Shown here one piece after another: positions 1-10,870 of a stretch of DNA of 64,000 bases. Positions within the stretch are counted from its first letter, which is position 1; the number at the start of each line of letters is the position of its first letter. The stretch is from Panicum virgatum. Its lineage: Eukaryota; Streptophyta; Magnoliopsida; Poales; Poaceae. The position numbers and the translations under genes are program-made. The stretch spans positions 17,346,913 to 17,410,912 of the forward strand of contig NC_053147.1 in the NCBI RefSeq assembly GCF_016808335.1, given 5' to 3'. The notes below the pieces were generated by a model. It saw only the letters and a program-made list of their open reading frames with translations, had not been told where the DNA came from and ran no database searches.

Positions 1-600
1 TTAACTCGGCGGGTCTGTCACATCAGGCGGTGGAGGCCGGGCTACGGCGCGCCGGCTGCGGGTCGGAGGCTGGGTGGCGCCGGACGAGCTCGGTCGCCGG
101 TCCAGCGAGGACGAGCGGCAGAGGAGGGCGGGGTCGGCCGTCAGAGGAGAGCGGGGCGGCGGAGGAGGACTGCGCCGGACGAGCTGGGTCGCGCGCGGAT
201 CCGGCGACGAGCTCGGTCGCGCGGTCCGGCGACGACGAGTGGCAGAGGAGGGCGGGGGCGGCCGGTGGAGGAGGGTGGGGCGGCGGAGGAGGGCGGCGCG
301 GCTCCGGTGGTGGATGGAGGAGGAAGAAGATGGACGAAGGAGGAAGAAGATGGAGCTTCGGTGCCACTGACATGTGAGGCCCGCTGGAGGAAGAAGATGG
401 AGAAGCCAACGGCGTGAGCATGGTCCTCCGTCCCTCTTTTCAATCTCTTCAACCAAATAAAGAATTAGATTCGACCCAACCTCTTGATATTTTTTTCAAC
501 CAAATAAGGGAGGGGTTGGAGCCATCCCTGAAACGAGGGATGGACCCAACCCATCCCACTCAGTCCTCCAACCAAACACACGGTTGGTGGGTACCCTGCA
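1..600. other. GC-rich low-complexity block and probable transposon terminus
   Basis: Bases 1-380 are purine-skewed, GC-rich (repeated ggcggagga/gacgagc words) and open in several frames at once. That is typical of low-complexity GC sequence and not proof of a gene. Bases 414-585 contain the words AACCAAATAA, GGGTTGG and, at the end, CCAACCAAACACAC. This resembles the termini of grass PIF/Harbinger-type elements and the TIR of the element ending at 38255. The partner end would lie left of the window, so the assignment is tentative. Confidence 0.3.
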
Positions 601-1359
601 CCCTGGTACAAGTTCCGAAGCGTCTGGTGTGAACAATCAGTTGGTTTACGGTGTTGATCAGATTAAACGGAGTGGTGCAGCATGTTCGCTGCCGCTCCTC
701 ATCGGGTTTTTTTTTAATACTTTGGAAGTTTGGAGATGGATCTTCCTGTGCATTATAGGTGTGGTCAATCTTTGAGCTCAGTCAATCTGGTGGTGCACGT
801 TGTGTGGTTGCCATTTTAATTTGTCACTAGCAGCAGTGGTGGTAGCTAGTGTTGTCGGAATAATAATGGTTCACTACTTATATAAATTATATTGCATTGG
901 TGTGTTGGAAAATGATGGCATTGTTTATTTCTATATTTCTTCATCAAGGCCGCAGCACTCGCACCGTATCTTGCATTTCGGTATTAAACCACACAATATC
1001 CCTACTGTACGTCTGTACTAAGACTGTCCAAAGGCAACTCCGAGTGACATTCTTTTATTCTTGCAGCATTTACTTCATAGAAGCTCATACAAATACTGCA
1101 TATATGAAAAGTGTTCATACATAATTAAACGATACAGCAAGTCTGGGGTCTGCACAACGTGCCAAGGCCCCAAGCACTACTACGCCTCAATTTATTCTCA
1201 GCAAGTATTACGTACGAACTCTAAGCAGATCACTGGTCTTTTATTAGTACAGCAGATAGCACCAGCGAGCCATGTCATCGATCGGCCGGTGTGCTCGCAC
1301 GGGGGCGCGCCCGCTTCGTCGATCGAGAACGCGAGAGCTCGATCGGGCGGATCGGGCGC
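601..1359. other. Intergenic; 3' flank of the first nsLTP gene
   Basis: No convincing coding sequence was seen. The segment from about 1030 to 1359 lies immediately downstream of the minus-strand lipid-transfer gene and probably contains its 3' UTR. The short open frames here lack family signals. Confidence 0.4.
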
Positions 1360-1680
1360 TCAGCAACTGGGCAGGGGCACCTTGCAGGCGGCGAAGACCT
1401 TCTTGCCGTTGGGGGAGTTGACGTAGCGCTGCATGTTGGGGTTCTTCTTGTACTGGCAGAAGCAGCTCGCCGGGTGCGCCTTGAGCCTCGCGCAGCACGC
1501 CGCCGTGGGCGCCGCGTTCCCGATGATGGCCGGCGCGCACGGCGTCAGCTGCGTCGGGGTGCACGTCGTCGTCGCCGCACCCGCGCCCGGCGCCAGGCTC
1601 ACCAGCACGGCGCTCGACACCGCGAGCGCCACAAGGAAGAGCGCGAGAGACGACGCCTGCTTGTTGCTGCTGGCTGCCAT
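1360..1680 (-). CDS. Type-2 non-specific lipid-transfer protein precursor
   Basis: The gene is a single exon of 106 codons plus stop. Residues 1-35 form a signal peptide with a hydrophobic core ending at an Ala-Gly-Ala-rich site, so the mature protein should be secreted to the apoplast. Eight cysteines (C40, C48, C62, C63, C73, C75, C99, C106) give C-X7-C-X13-CC-X9-CXC-X23-C-X6-C, the spacing of type-2 nsLTPs (about 7 kDa mature). The family is known to bind acyl lipids in a tunnel held by four disulfides and acts in cuticle deposition or defence. The conserved RYVNSPNGKK block is present. The ATG at 1678-1680 was chosen because it directly precedes the signal peptide; the open frame extends farther upstream to 1962, but those residues do not look like protein. 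A paralogue lies at 4441-4728. Confidence 0.93.
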   Translation of the reverse strand: MAASSNKQASSLALFLVALAVSSAVLVSLAPGAGAATTTCTPTQLTPCAPAIIGNAAPTAACCARLKAHPASCFCQYKKNPNMQRYVNSPNGKKVFAACKVPLPSC

Positions 1681-1805
1681 GATCGGAATCGGATGGATGG
1701 ATGGAGCTGAGAGATCGACCTCAGTCAGATTACAGAAGCGAGACGGCCGGTGAGAGGTTGTGCTGCTGGTGAGCTGTGGCGAATGGAGGGTGTGATCCGT
1801 GGTGG

Positions 1806-1815
1806 TACTTATAGG
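1806..1815 (-). promoter_or_regulatory. TATA box of the first nsLTP gene
   Basis: On the minus strand the sequence reads CCCTATAAGT, about 130 bases upstream of the chosen ATG. This is a plausible TATA position that supports transcription starting within the upstream open frame. Confidence 0.5.
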
Positions 1816-3303
1816 GGAACTGGAGTAGGTTAGGTGAAGGCCAGCGTAGGCAATCGAGGTTTGGTACGTGAGCAACGAGAGATCATCACATCGCGGAGGC
1901 ATCAAGCAGCATGCACTGGGCAACTGAACGACTGACACAGGTCGAGTTCGTTCATTGTGCATGTGCAGGGGAGCTAGGATAGCTCTTACATCTTGCTTCC
2001 CTTTTTCTGTATGAACAAGCTAGACGATGATCCTTCTTCTAGAGGGAGCTAGTAGTGGGTTGGGTTAGTAGAACGGACTCAACGGAGAGAGGGCATATCA
2101 TCATGAGCGTGCCGAACTGATGAAGGGACGGCAAAAGCTGGTCCAGCAAAGTCTTAGCGGCGTCCACTGCTGAGAGCTACACGTAGTAGAAGGGCAAGCA
2201 TGCGCCCGATGCTCAGGGCCATCTTTTTTGGACGGCAAGCAAGAGGGCCAGATGGCGTGCCTCCTCATTGCAGCTGTCCAAGCCTCGAACTCTTTGGGAC
2301 GATAGAGTGACTGACGTGATCATGGATCAGCGTTGCGACATCGCCAATAGCCCATAGCCTTGCAAAGTATTTCGATTTTCGACCCAAGTACTAATCTTCG
2401 ATATTTTGAGTTGAGATTATTTTAATTAATTCGGGAATTTCCTACATAGAATTAATAACGGCCTACTACTCATTGGTCTAAAAAATAAATAAATACGAAT
2501 ATGACCGATTTCAAACCTAAACCACGAGGCTTGGTTAACCCCAACTTGAAGGCATGTCCACCTCTTCGATCTAGCTAGGTTTTCAATCCCAGTTATATAA
2601 GTAGTCAAACGTCTATGATCCTACATAAGCATATTCTTGATTTTTTTTGAAATACTTATATTCGAATTTACAGAAATAATACATGATTTAGTACTTACAA
2701 AATAATACTCCGTTGCGCTATTTTAGCACGAAATATTACATTTGACCTACTGTAGCACACTATGACAGTGTGAAGATATCCGCCATGTGGCAGTGCAGAT
2801 GATACTTCTGAAATAGTGCGGTAGAGTATTATATTATTTTATAAGTATTTGGAAATACATATTCTTTGTTTAAAACCTAATAAAAATATTATGGATTATT
2901 TTTGAAAATTCTATATTCTCGACTCAACCTTCCGTCCAGTTGTTGAACTTGGATGTGCAGGTTTTTCCGTCAAAATGGCATGGAAATTAAACTACCAGTT
3001 CCTGATATTCAGTATTGGAAAAATGAAAAATTATGACCACGCACTTGAAAGTTCAGAAGTCCCTAATCAAGGTAAAACGTAATAATCCAATGTGCAAATG
3101 TGTTAAAAAACTGTCATTGGCTGTTTTAATCAGAACTCCACAATCCAATTTCAGTTAGAAAAACACAATTATCTTACTTGTGTGTTTATCTATTTGCATA
3201 AGGGTCGTATTTACATAAAAGTACAATTTGATAAGTAGTGATTAGCTGTATGAATCGTTTCACATGAAGAAGGTATTAAGAATGTACTTTAGTTCTATAT
3301 ATA
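1816..3303. other. Intergenic between nsLTP genes; possible MITE near 2650-2870
   Basis: The stretch is AT-rich and has no credible gene. Around 2690-2710 the word ACTTACAAAATAATACTC is roughly inverted near 2827-2850, which suggests a short MITE-like hairpin of about 200 bp. No clear target duplication was found. The rest shows nothing recognisable. Confidence 0.3.
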
Positions 3304-3980
3304 CTAGACTATCAACCCGTGCTCCCGCATGGACTAATTAGAATTAATATAAGAATAATATCAATAATTATAATTATCTATCTCATGCCCGTTTCATCTA
3401 TTAAATATTCTAACACATACTTTAAAAAATATATTTTCATTATTTAGTTACAATGCATTCAATATATGTTTAGTTGAATAATTTGTTTGTGAATGGTATT
3501 CTTGACTCTTCCATCATAAATGAATATATGATGGCATATATCACGGTTAGTATTTTTATATAAATAATAATATTAATAATATATTGATAATGATAGAAAT
3601 AGTAATTTCCAAATTTTATATTGGTGCAATTTAATATATTATTATAATTATATAATTAAGATTTAGATTTATGAGTAATTTAACTTGTAATAATAATGAC
3701 ATAATTGTATAATTTATATGCAATTAGGAGTATTTGTATTATTTTTATATTGGCCTAGAAGGGTAATTTACATAAAGATTAGGGGGTTATTATAGATTTT
3801 TTTATAATGGCAGAGGGGGGTAATTTAGATACATGTTTAGAAGGTTATTTTAGTTTATTTTCATAATTGCAGAGGCGGGTAATTTATTAGGAAAGATAAC
3901 AGATCCGATGGTTATTATAGTTAGAGTTGTTGGATTGATGGCTGGATGTTTCTGGTTATTATTTTAGTCTATTTTAGTCA
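3304..3980 (-). mobile_element. Non-autonomous Helitron-like element (3' end at 3304)
   Basis: Read on the minus strand, the element ends with a GC hairpin built on TGCGGGAGCAC, then a ten-base spacer and CTAG followed by T, as expected for a Helitron 3' terminus. Its body, full of the word AATTACCC/GGGTAATTT with stretches of TTATAATGGCAG, matches the element at 9413-10283 along nearly its whole length. No protein is encoded. The 5' boundary near 3975-3985 is approximate because no clean A|TC junction is visible. Confidence 0.6.
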
Positions 3981-4440
3981 ATGGTTCACTTACATCTTGC
4001 ACTAGTGAGCAAATGGTAGTGATAAGCACTTAAGTAGTATTTGTGTTGTATTGGCATGCCTGTTGGACTTCATCCAGTGACAAGCATTATTGTATTGGCA
4101 CTAGTTCCATTCCACCACCAACATTTGTTTGCTCACTGCTGTTGCAAATTTTGCCTACACTTTTAGCTATCACTGTCGGCACTAGTTTTTGCCACCATGC
4201 ATCCTTTACTGATCTTAATGAGAAAAGCCACGAGGCCACGAAGACACATAAATACAGCGTACGTAATTATTACATCCTTTATTCATACACGCGAAGAGCC
4301 CGAGGAGCTAGCTCGGCACGGCAGATACAGGAAGCAGCGGAGACCAGCACAACACAACGGAGATCAAGACGTCGGGAACAAGGTAGCGGCCGGCCGGCCG
4401 CACGCGCGCGGTGCCGACGCGAATCGAAGAAGTTAACCAA
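3981..4440. other. Intergenic; 3' flank of the second nsLTP gene
   Basis: No gene is seen. Two related short words (tattgtattggcactag and tgttgtattggcatgcc) lie within 80 bases near 4045 and 4090, a small local duplication. The right part probably contains the 3' UTR of the minus-strand nsLTP. Confidence 0.3.
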
Positions 4441-4728
4441 TTAGCAGGACGGCACGGGCAGCCTGCACGCGGCCATGGCCTTCTTGCCGTTGGGCGAGTT
4501 GACGTAGCGCTGCAGGTTGGGGTCGCGCGCGTACGTGCACAGGCACGGCTGCTGCTCCTTCAACCTGCTGCAGCACGCCGAGGTGGGCGGCGCGTTCCCG
4601 ATGATGGCGCCCGCGCACGGGGTCAGCTGCGTCGCGTCGCACGTCGCCGCGTCGGCGACGACCCCCGCGCACAGCAGCAGGACCACCGCGAAGGCGGCGA
4701 GCAGCAGATGATGCGCCGGCTGCTTCAT
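4441..4728 (-). CDS. Type-2 non-specific lipid-transfer protein precursor (paralogue)
   Basis: The gene is a single exon encoding 95 aa. Residues 1-26 are a hydrophobic signal peptide. The cysteines at 30, 38, 52, 53, 62, 64, 88 and 95 give C-X7-C-X13-CC-X8-CXC-X23-C-X6-C, again type 2 but with one residue fewer between CC and CXC than in the neighbour at 1360. The motifs QLTPCAGAIIGN and RYVNSPNGKK are shared with that neighbour, so the pair is a divergent tandem duplication on the same strand. The ATG is placed directly before the hydrophobic stretch. The inferred role is extracellular lipid binding. Confidence 0.93.
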   Translation of the reverse strand: MKQPAHHLLLAAFAVVLLLCAGVVADAATCDATQLTPCAGAIIGNAPPTSACCSRLKEQQPCLCTYARDPNLQRYVNSPNGKKAMAACRLPVPSC

Positions 4729-4817
4729 GATGCCTCTCGGGAGTCAGCTGGTGTGGCAGTCGTAGTAGTAGTAGGATTCGGATCGGATGGTGCGAGCGTT
4801 CGGAGGGAGACCGGCGC

Positions 4818-4828
4818 CATTTATAGAG
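4818..4828 (-). promoter_or_regulatory. TATA box of the second nsLTP gene
   Basis: The minus strand carries CTATAAATGG about 95 bases upstream of the ATG, a canonical plant TATA position. Confidence 0.6.
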
Positions 4829-5633
4829 GCTGGCCGGCTGGCTTCAGGAGACCCAGAGTGGCAGCAACGAACGACGACCTCGCGTCGCGCCACGTCGAGG
4901 TGGAAGCTGCGATCACGCACAAGGCCGGCCGGCCCAGACACATGCACGATCGCGTTGCGAGTGCAGTACAAGTGTGCAGCGCAGATTGTGAGGAGCACAC
5001 AAGCAAGCGCGCGGTGCGTGCGCCACTAGGGAGAGGAGGGGCGGGGGACAGAAATGCTCGGCATAATGATTGCACACTTGCACTACTGCTCAAACGGAAA
5101 AGGGGAACTGTTCTTGGTGCAGCTTCAAAGCAGCTCGCCACGCCAGCTCAACCGAGCGCATAACGAAGCGGCCGGCACGCGCACTACGTGAGTGTCGGTC
5201 ACGGACTAGCGAAAAGCAGGGTTTGGTGGACCGGCCATGATAGGGTTTGTTGAATTGCGCTAGCTGGTCCATTCTGTTTTGTTCAGATCAGGTTAGTTGG
5301 GATGGTTAAAGTATGAGAAAAATCTGTTTTACGGACTTTGGTAGTTAGTTAATTTGGTTGCTTTGGGAACCAGAGAGAGGGTAAAACATCTGGTGGTAAA
5401 AAGTAGTGAAAGATAATAAAAAAAAAGTGATGATGGCACTGCTGCATGCCTAGCTGAATATCTTATTCTGAACATGTATATTGGGTGGATTCAGGAGCAA
5501 TTTTCTCCCGTTTTTTCCTCGATTAAGCAAAACTGACACTATAACTAACTCCCTTGACCCAACATCGTGCTCGGCTGCTGCTGGCTGCTAGCCTGCCACG
5601 CAAGTAAAGAGTTTCACCTGTACAACAGCAAAT
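4829..5633. other. Intergenic, no gene seen
   Basis: The left 350 bases are GC-rich upstream sequence of the nsLTP gene and the remainder is AT-rich. Open frames here have no family features. Confidence 0.4.
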
Positions 5634-5875
5634 CGCTTGTTTAGTTCGCGTTTTTTTATAGATTTTGGTATTGTAGCAGATTCGTTGTTATTTAGTAATT
5701 AATGTCTAATTATGAATTAATTAAGCTTAAAAGATTCATCTCATCATTTACAGTTAAACTATGTAATTATATGTAATTAGTTATTCTTTTCCACTCCATT
5801 TAATACTCCATGCATGTGCCCGAAAACTCGATGTGATGGGTACTGTAGTAAATTTTTTGGAAACTAAACATGGCC
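5634..5875. mobile_element. Tourist/PIF-type MITE (GTTTAGTTC family)
   Basis: The segment begins TTGTTTAGTTCGCG and ends GGAAACTAAACATGG, inverted versions of each other. It contains the family words GATTCATCTC, TTAATACTCCATGCATG and TACTGTAGTA, shared in reverse orientation with the MITEs at 31467 and 39473. It is non-coding and about 240 bp. The target duplication is not clear. Confidence 0.6.
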
Positions 5876-6491
5876 GCGTAGGCCCAGTAATGCAACTCCC
5901 CATCATGCTAATGGCCACTATATATTGTATTGTATTCTTCCTCTTCCTCACAAACAAATAGGCATTCTAAAACAAATATGAAAAATCAAGGTGTTTAGCA
6001 ATTAGCATGATGCTAATGCCCATCCCATTAAGCCAACCTTTCTCTGTAGTGGCAAGGGCACTTGCCTCTCCGCCATCTCACTCCTCACATCATCACTGTG
6101 ATAGCTTGCACTGACAGGCCTTCAGCTCCCGAAACATCTGTTCCTCATCCTGCTCCCAACCATCCATAATACTTGTTCTAATCCATGCGAAGGGATTATT
6201 TCACCCTCAATTAAAGCAGTTCTCAGATGCCAGATGCCACGATATGTGGCTTCAAGTCCGTAAGAAGGAATCCCTTAGCTGTTACAAAACCTCCGGCTGA
6301 AGCAAACCTTTCCTCATATTCGTTCACTTCCCTGTACCCCCGGCACAAAGGTATCCTTGCCTTCTCATGCCAAGCTTCCTTATATATCCTCTCATAATAC
6401 CTGTCAGCCTATAAGGACAACTGGAGAAGAGCTGTCGTGACCAGACGAATTACTACCAAACGCCACAAGAATTTCTCAGAACTCTGCAGTC
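5876..6491. other. Upstream region / 5' UTR of the reticulon-like gene
   Basis: No independent gene is recognised. The last part before 6492 probably includes the promoter and 5' UTR. A minus-strand stretch at about 6230-6420 reads open for short runs in more than one frame and may be decayed coding sequence, but I could not assign it. Confidence 0.3.
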
Positions 6492-7796
6492 ATGCCTCCT
6501 CATGTTGAGAGCAGTTCTTCTGACGATGATGGACAGACAACAAGGCTATTTCATAGACGCAGATCAGTTCATAAGCTACTCGGTCGACGGAAAGGTGCAA
6601 TGCTACTAGTTAGTATTTTCTGAAAAGTTGTCATGTACCAGCAACATTCCAGGTGCTGGTGTCTGAATCGGTTCCAGAGTGATCACTGAATTAGTAGTTT
6701 GGCTTTGCAGTTGCGGACATCCTGCTATGGAGGAACAAAAACCTATCAGCAGGGATCCTCGCAGGGGCAACATTGGTCTGGTTCCTGTTCGACGTGGTTG
6801 ATTACAACGTAGTAACGCTCTTTTGCCACATTGCACTCCTTGGGATGCTTCTGCTCTTCGTTTGGTCGAATGCCGCGCCTCTCTTTGACAGGTTGCACTG
6901 CTATGCTGTCTAAGATTTTTGTAGCTATATCTCACCGGACAAGGGATAACACGAAAACAATGTCAGCTGAAGTGAAGTCTCGTGTTTTGCAGGCGGCCTC
7001 CACAGATCCCAGAGGCCATTGTTTCTGAAAAAGCATTCAGAGAAATTGCACAGGCTACCCAGTACAAACTGGCTCACTTTGTATCAATCCTATATGACAT
7101 TGCATGCGGGAAGGATCTCAAGAAGTTTCTCATGGTACATAAGATCTGCGTTTTCTGATCTGTGCACTTTGCTTAATAGTATTAGCATGGCCTATGACAA
7201 TCACGTTGTTTCTATGCATCAAAATATGCAGAAGTTCTGAAGACTCGAACAGAGAAATTTAAATTGATGTCACATGTTACTTAATGGCATAAAGAAATAT
7301 CAAATTTCCATCTGATTAGAGAATATTCATTAAGCATGTAAAGTTCACAAAATAATCTCTATGCCATTATTTTTTGTTAACATTCAGCTTAGTGAACTCT
7401 AATGTTGTTTTTTCGTTATTCTGATAAGGTGATTGGGTCTCTGTGGGTACTGGCAGTAGTTGGAGATACTTGCAGCTTCACCACACTGTTATATGTTGGT
7501 AAGTATCACTGAAATTAAGAGGATGCTCGAAGAGATGCATCAGCAAATGCACAGCACAAAAGCATGCAAAAAGAACAATTTATTCATATGTACTCATATT
7601 CTGACAATTTGTCATGCTTTCTTGACTAGGATTTTTGTGTGCTCTTACTTTACCACCATTATATGAAAGATATGAAACAGAAGTGGACCATCTTGTAGCC
7701 AAAGGGGGTGAAGACCTCAAGAAATTCTACGAGAAGGTTGACTCCAATGTCCTCAACAAGATACCAAGAGGCCCTGTCAAGACAAAAGTTCGCTAA
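6492..7796 (+). CDS. Reticulon-like protein (plant RTNLB family), 5 exons
   Basis: The exons are 6492-6594, 6711-6891, 6993-7134, 7429-7498 and 7630-7796. All joins use GT-AG, keep frame and give 220 aa. After a short acidic/Ser N-terminus (SSSSDDDG), the reticulon homology domain runs from about residue 20 to the end. It has the RLFHRRRSVHKLLG entry motif, ADILLWRNK, then two long hydrophobic hairpins (about residues 47-85 and 143-178) separated by a loop containing IPEAIVSEKAF, and the C-terminal KGGEDLKKFYEKVD region. Reticulons are known to insert as wedges in the ER membrane and to shape tubules and the cortical ER network. The C-terminus is short and basic (KTKVR) and lacks a KKXX signal. 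The start is the first ATG giving the usual family length. The gene appears intact and has no operon-like neighbours. Confidence 0.92.
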
Positions 7797-8869
7797 GATG
7801 TTCTTAGAATTTCCCTAAGTCGTCAGGACACGCAAATACTCCCATATATGTAAAATAGTAAAACAGTTACTGGATTTAAATTCAAAACAAATTTATGGTA
7901 CGAAATTGTGCATGTTAGACTACTATACTGCTGTGAACTACCATATACTTTACTTTGACCAATAATTTTTTTTAAAAAAACTTAAATCTGAAACAATTCC
8001 ATTCATAAACAAGTATTGCAAGAATGTAATTGCTGTCAAAACCAGATGGCAAAACGGCAAGTTTGGGTTTTGCTGTCCTAGCTAGGGGCTACTGATCAAG
8101 CATTCACTGTTGGCATTGCCTCGATGACGCTTTTTTTTTCTCAACTAGGAACTAGCCCAAGATGGCTGCATGCTGAGATAAGCTGTAAGTATGGTAATGG
8201 CATCCAGCCAATGAATAGGCATCAGCGAAGTGCTTGCTGTGCACCTGCAGTCCTGCACTGTCTGATCAATACAACCGTTTGCGCAAGGCGTTCCGGGATA
8301 ACTCATCAGGCTTCTCTACGCAGTCATCTCTGAACACTACCAGTCCATTAGAATCGCAGGGCTGATGATTCACCATGACACCAAACCCATCAATGACTTT
8401 TCACTTTTTCAGTGAGCTCTGAACTAAGTCAAGGGCTGCCTCTGCTTTGATAATTCGATTGGTGAAGTGGGCACAAACTGGTATAAAGCAGATCCAAGTT
8501 TCAGATGTTTTCCATGGATTTACTAGTTGTTGCTCACTTCCTTTCGCCATGAGCTTGTTGGACAGCAGATACAAAGTTACAGCAGCTGGATACAGATGAA
8601 CTCATCAAATCTGCGCATTCACAAGTAACAAATCTTACAGCAGCTGGATACAGATAATCCATACCATGCCTCGCACATTCTGCGCATTCACAAGTTCACT
8701 GGCAAGAATTTCATGAGTCAGCGCTCCCAATTCACAGACTCAAGGCACCCAGGCTTCCCGCCCAAGTAATACTTTGTGTGATATAAACTGGTGAGTAGTG
8801 GCAAGACTGCCACTTAGGGTAATTTGTCGGGCGTTGCTTTTCTTTTTTTTGAAAAAGGTAACATCTCCG
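7797..8869. other. Intergenic; short local duplication near 8580-8700
   Basis: No gene is seen. The words CAGCAGCTGGATACAGAT and TCTGCGCATTCACAAGT each occur twice between 8580 and 8700, marking a tandem duplication of about 60-70 bp. The rest is presumably the 3' UTR of the reticulon gene and intergenic DNA. Confidence 0.4.
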
Positions 8870-8872
8870 GCC

Positions 8873-9277
8873 TCTGTACCCGTACACAGCCAAATTTTTA
8901 CAAAATTCTCAGCATTATCAAGTACTGAAGCTGAGTATCGATCAGCAGCAAGAGCAGCTCAAAAAATCACCTGGCTTAAGCAATTGATGGAGGATCTTCA
9001 TCAGCCGACGGATTATCAAGTAAGGATTTTCTGTGACAACTTATCCTCTGTACGTCTAGCAGAAAATTCAGTTTTCCATGCAAGGATGAAACACATAAAA
9101 GTCCACTACCACTACATGGAAAAAATCCTTGAAGTTAAGATAGAGATGGTGCCTACAAAGACAGATGAGCAATTTGGTGACATCTTCACAAAAGGTTTAA
9201 ACAAGAAAAAAATTGAGAAGTTTCGAGAAGCACTCGACATGGTCTGCAAAACAAGTTTGGATAGAAGTTTGCCTTGA
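8873..9277 (+). pseudogene. Copia pol, RNase H C-terminal fragment
   Basis: The frame contains ALSSTEAEYRSAARAAQ, then TWLKQLMEDL, FCDNLSSVRLAENSVFHARMK, H-Y-H-Y-MEK and DEQFGDIFTKGL. These are the classic end of Ty1/Copia polyproteins, with the RNase H acidic residues (E in STEAEY, D in FCDN). Protease, integrase and reverse transcriptase are absent. The frame stops just before the LTR, as in complete Copia elements, so the fragment is a 5'-truncated relic. Confidence 0.85.
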
Positions 9278-9284
9278 GGGTGAG

Positions 9285-10870
9285 TGTTGAAAAAATGCAC
9301 AATAACCTTCTGGAGTATTATCTACAAGACAATAAGAAGATATCTTACTATTACTAATTGGAGGCTCCTTTCAAGCCTCCACATGAAGCCACCTAGGATC
9401 CTAGGTGGACACTCTATAAAAATAGAGAAATTCTAGAAATTATCACAAAAAACAGAAATATCCGGCCATCAATCCGACAGCTCTAATTAAAATAGACATT
9501 GGATATGTTATGTTTCCTACCTCTGTCATTATAAAAATAGACTAAAGTAACCCCCTAAACATGTATCTAAATTACACACATCTGCCATTATAAGAAAATC
9601 TAAAGTAACCCCCTATTTTTCATGTAAATTACCCACCTGCCATTATTAAAAATAATACAAATAACTTCCTAAATTTGCATATAGATTATCCAACATGTAT
9701 CTAAATTACCCACATCAGTCATTATAAAAAAATATAACATAACAATCTTCGTGTAAATTACCCACCTATCATTATAAAAATAATACAAATAACCCCCTAA
9801 ATTTGCATATAAATTATCCAATTATGTCATTATTAAAAGTTAAAGTAACCCCTAAATCTGAATCTAAATTATATAGTTATAATAAATATAAAAGTATGCA
9901 CCAATATAAAATTCTAAATTACTATTTTATCATTATTAAAATATTATCTATATTATTATCTATATAAAATACTATCCACGATCTGTGTCACAATATATTC
10001 ATGTATGATGGAAGAGATAAGAATACCAATTTACAAAAAAAATGGTTCAAATAAATATATATTAAATGTTTACTTCAAAAAAAATATTAAACATACATGA
10101 AGGTGTGATGCACAATAAAATCTATTGCAACTAGATAATGATAAATATATATTTTAGAGCATGTGTTAGAATATTCAATACATGAAAAAGTGCGTGAGAT
10201 AGATAATTATAAATATTAGCTATAAGTATTATTGTTGTATTAATTCTAATTAATCCGTGCGGGAGCACAGGTTGATAGGCTAGTTTTCATAGAGTACTCT
10301 AGAATTAGTAATAAGTAAATTACAAAACCTTGTAATATTTAGGAATTATCTGGAAGAGGAACATATGTCACCACCCTATGATCCGCCTTGACCTATAAAT
10401 AGAGGACCCCTTTCTTGCCATGCTATCTATCTAAGAGTATGATAGATGAGAAGGGTGAGTGCTAGGTTAGCCACAAAGAAAGGGTGTGTTATGTACTCTT
10501 ATGTAATATTATTGTGTTGTAATAAGGCAAGTGTTCTGTAAGTGTCAGTCTCCTAGTTTCTAAGTACTTAGTGTATAAGTTGTGATCTATTTTAGATTGG
10601 CTCTGCCACTCGGGATCACAAAGGGTCTGAACTTCATTGTAGGAAGGCTCTGCCTCCCGGAAGCCAGCTTCATCTATTGGGGCTCTGCTCCCCGGAAGGG
10701 AGAAAGCGGCTCTGCCGTCGAGGAAGGGAGAAAGTGGCTCTGCCGTTGAAAAGACCTTATACACTAAGTAGCTAGAAACTGAAAAAATTAACCGACTCTA
10801 GAGTGAGTTGGTGTGTCTTAGGCGTAATTCCTCAACTTAGTTGGTATTAGGTACACCTCGATTTCTAACA
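9285..10870 (+). repeat. Copia 3' LTR split by a Helitron
   Basis: The LTR has TG...CA ends. Without the nested insertion it is about 715 bp. A promoter-like ACCTATAAATAGAGG lies near 10390-10405. A GC-richer segment with repeated GGCTCTGCC words (10600-10745) lies in the presumed R/U5 part. Confidence 0.7.
9413..10283 (+). mobile_element. Non-autonomous Helitron inside the Copia LTR
   Basis: The element ends with a hairpin (GTGC-GGGA-GCAC), ten bases and CTAG at 10280-10283, followed by host T. Its probable 5' end is TCTATAAAAATAG at 9413. The internal body consists of tandemly related units of the form AAATTACCCACC-TGTCATTATAAAAATA, about 60 bp each. It is homologous to the minus-strand element at 3304-3980. 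No coding capacity was seen. Confidence 0.7.

Larger units (their letters stand above)
8870..10870 (+). mobile_element. 3' fragment of a Ty1/Copia retrotransposon
   Basis: The fragment contains the C-terminal RNase H part of pol, a short purine tract (GAGGGTGAG) and one LTR beginning TGTTGAAAA at 9285 and ending TTTCTAACA at 10870. Everything upstream of RNase H is missing, so the element is truncated at about 8870. The LTR is interrupted by a Helitron (9413-10283). No second LTR is present in the window. Confidence 0.8.

Noticed and set aside
1..456. Several overlapping long frames on both strands
   Set aside because: All are Arg/Pro/Ser-rich products of low-complexity GC sequence, with no domain and no splice context.
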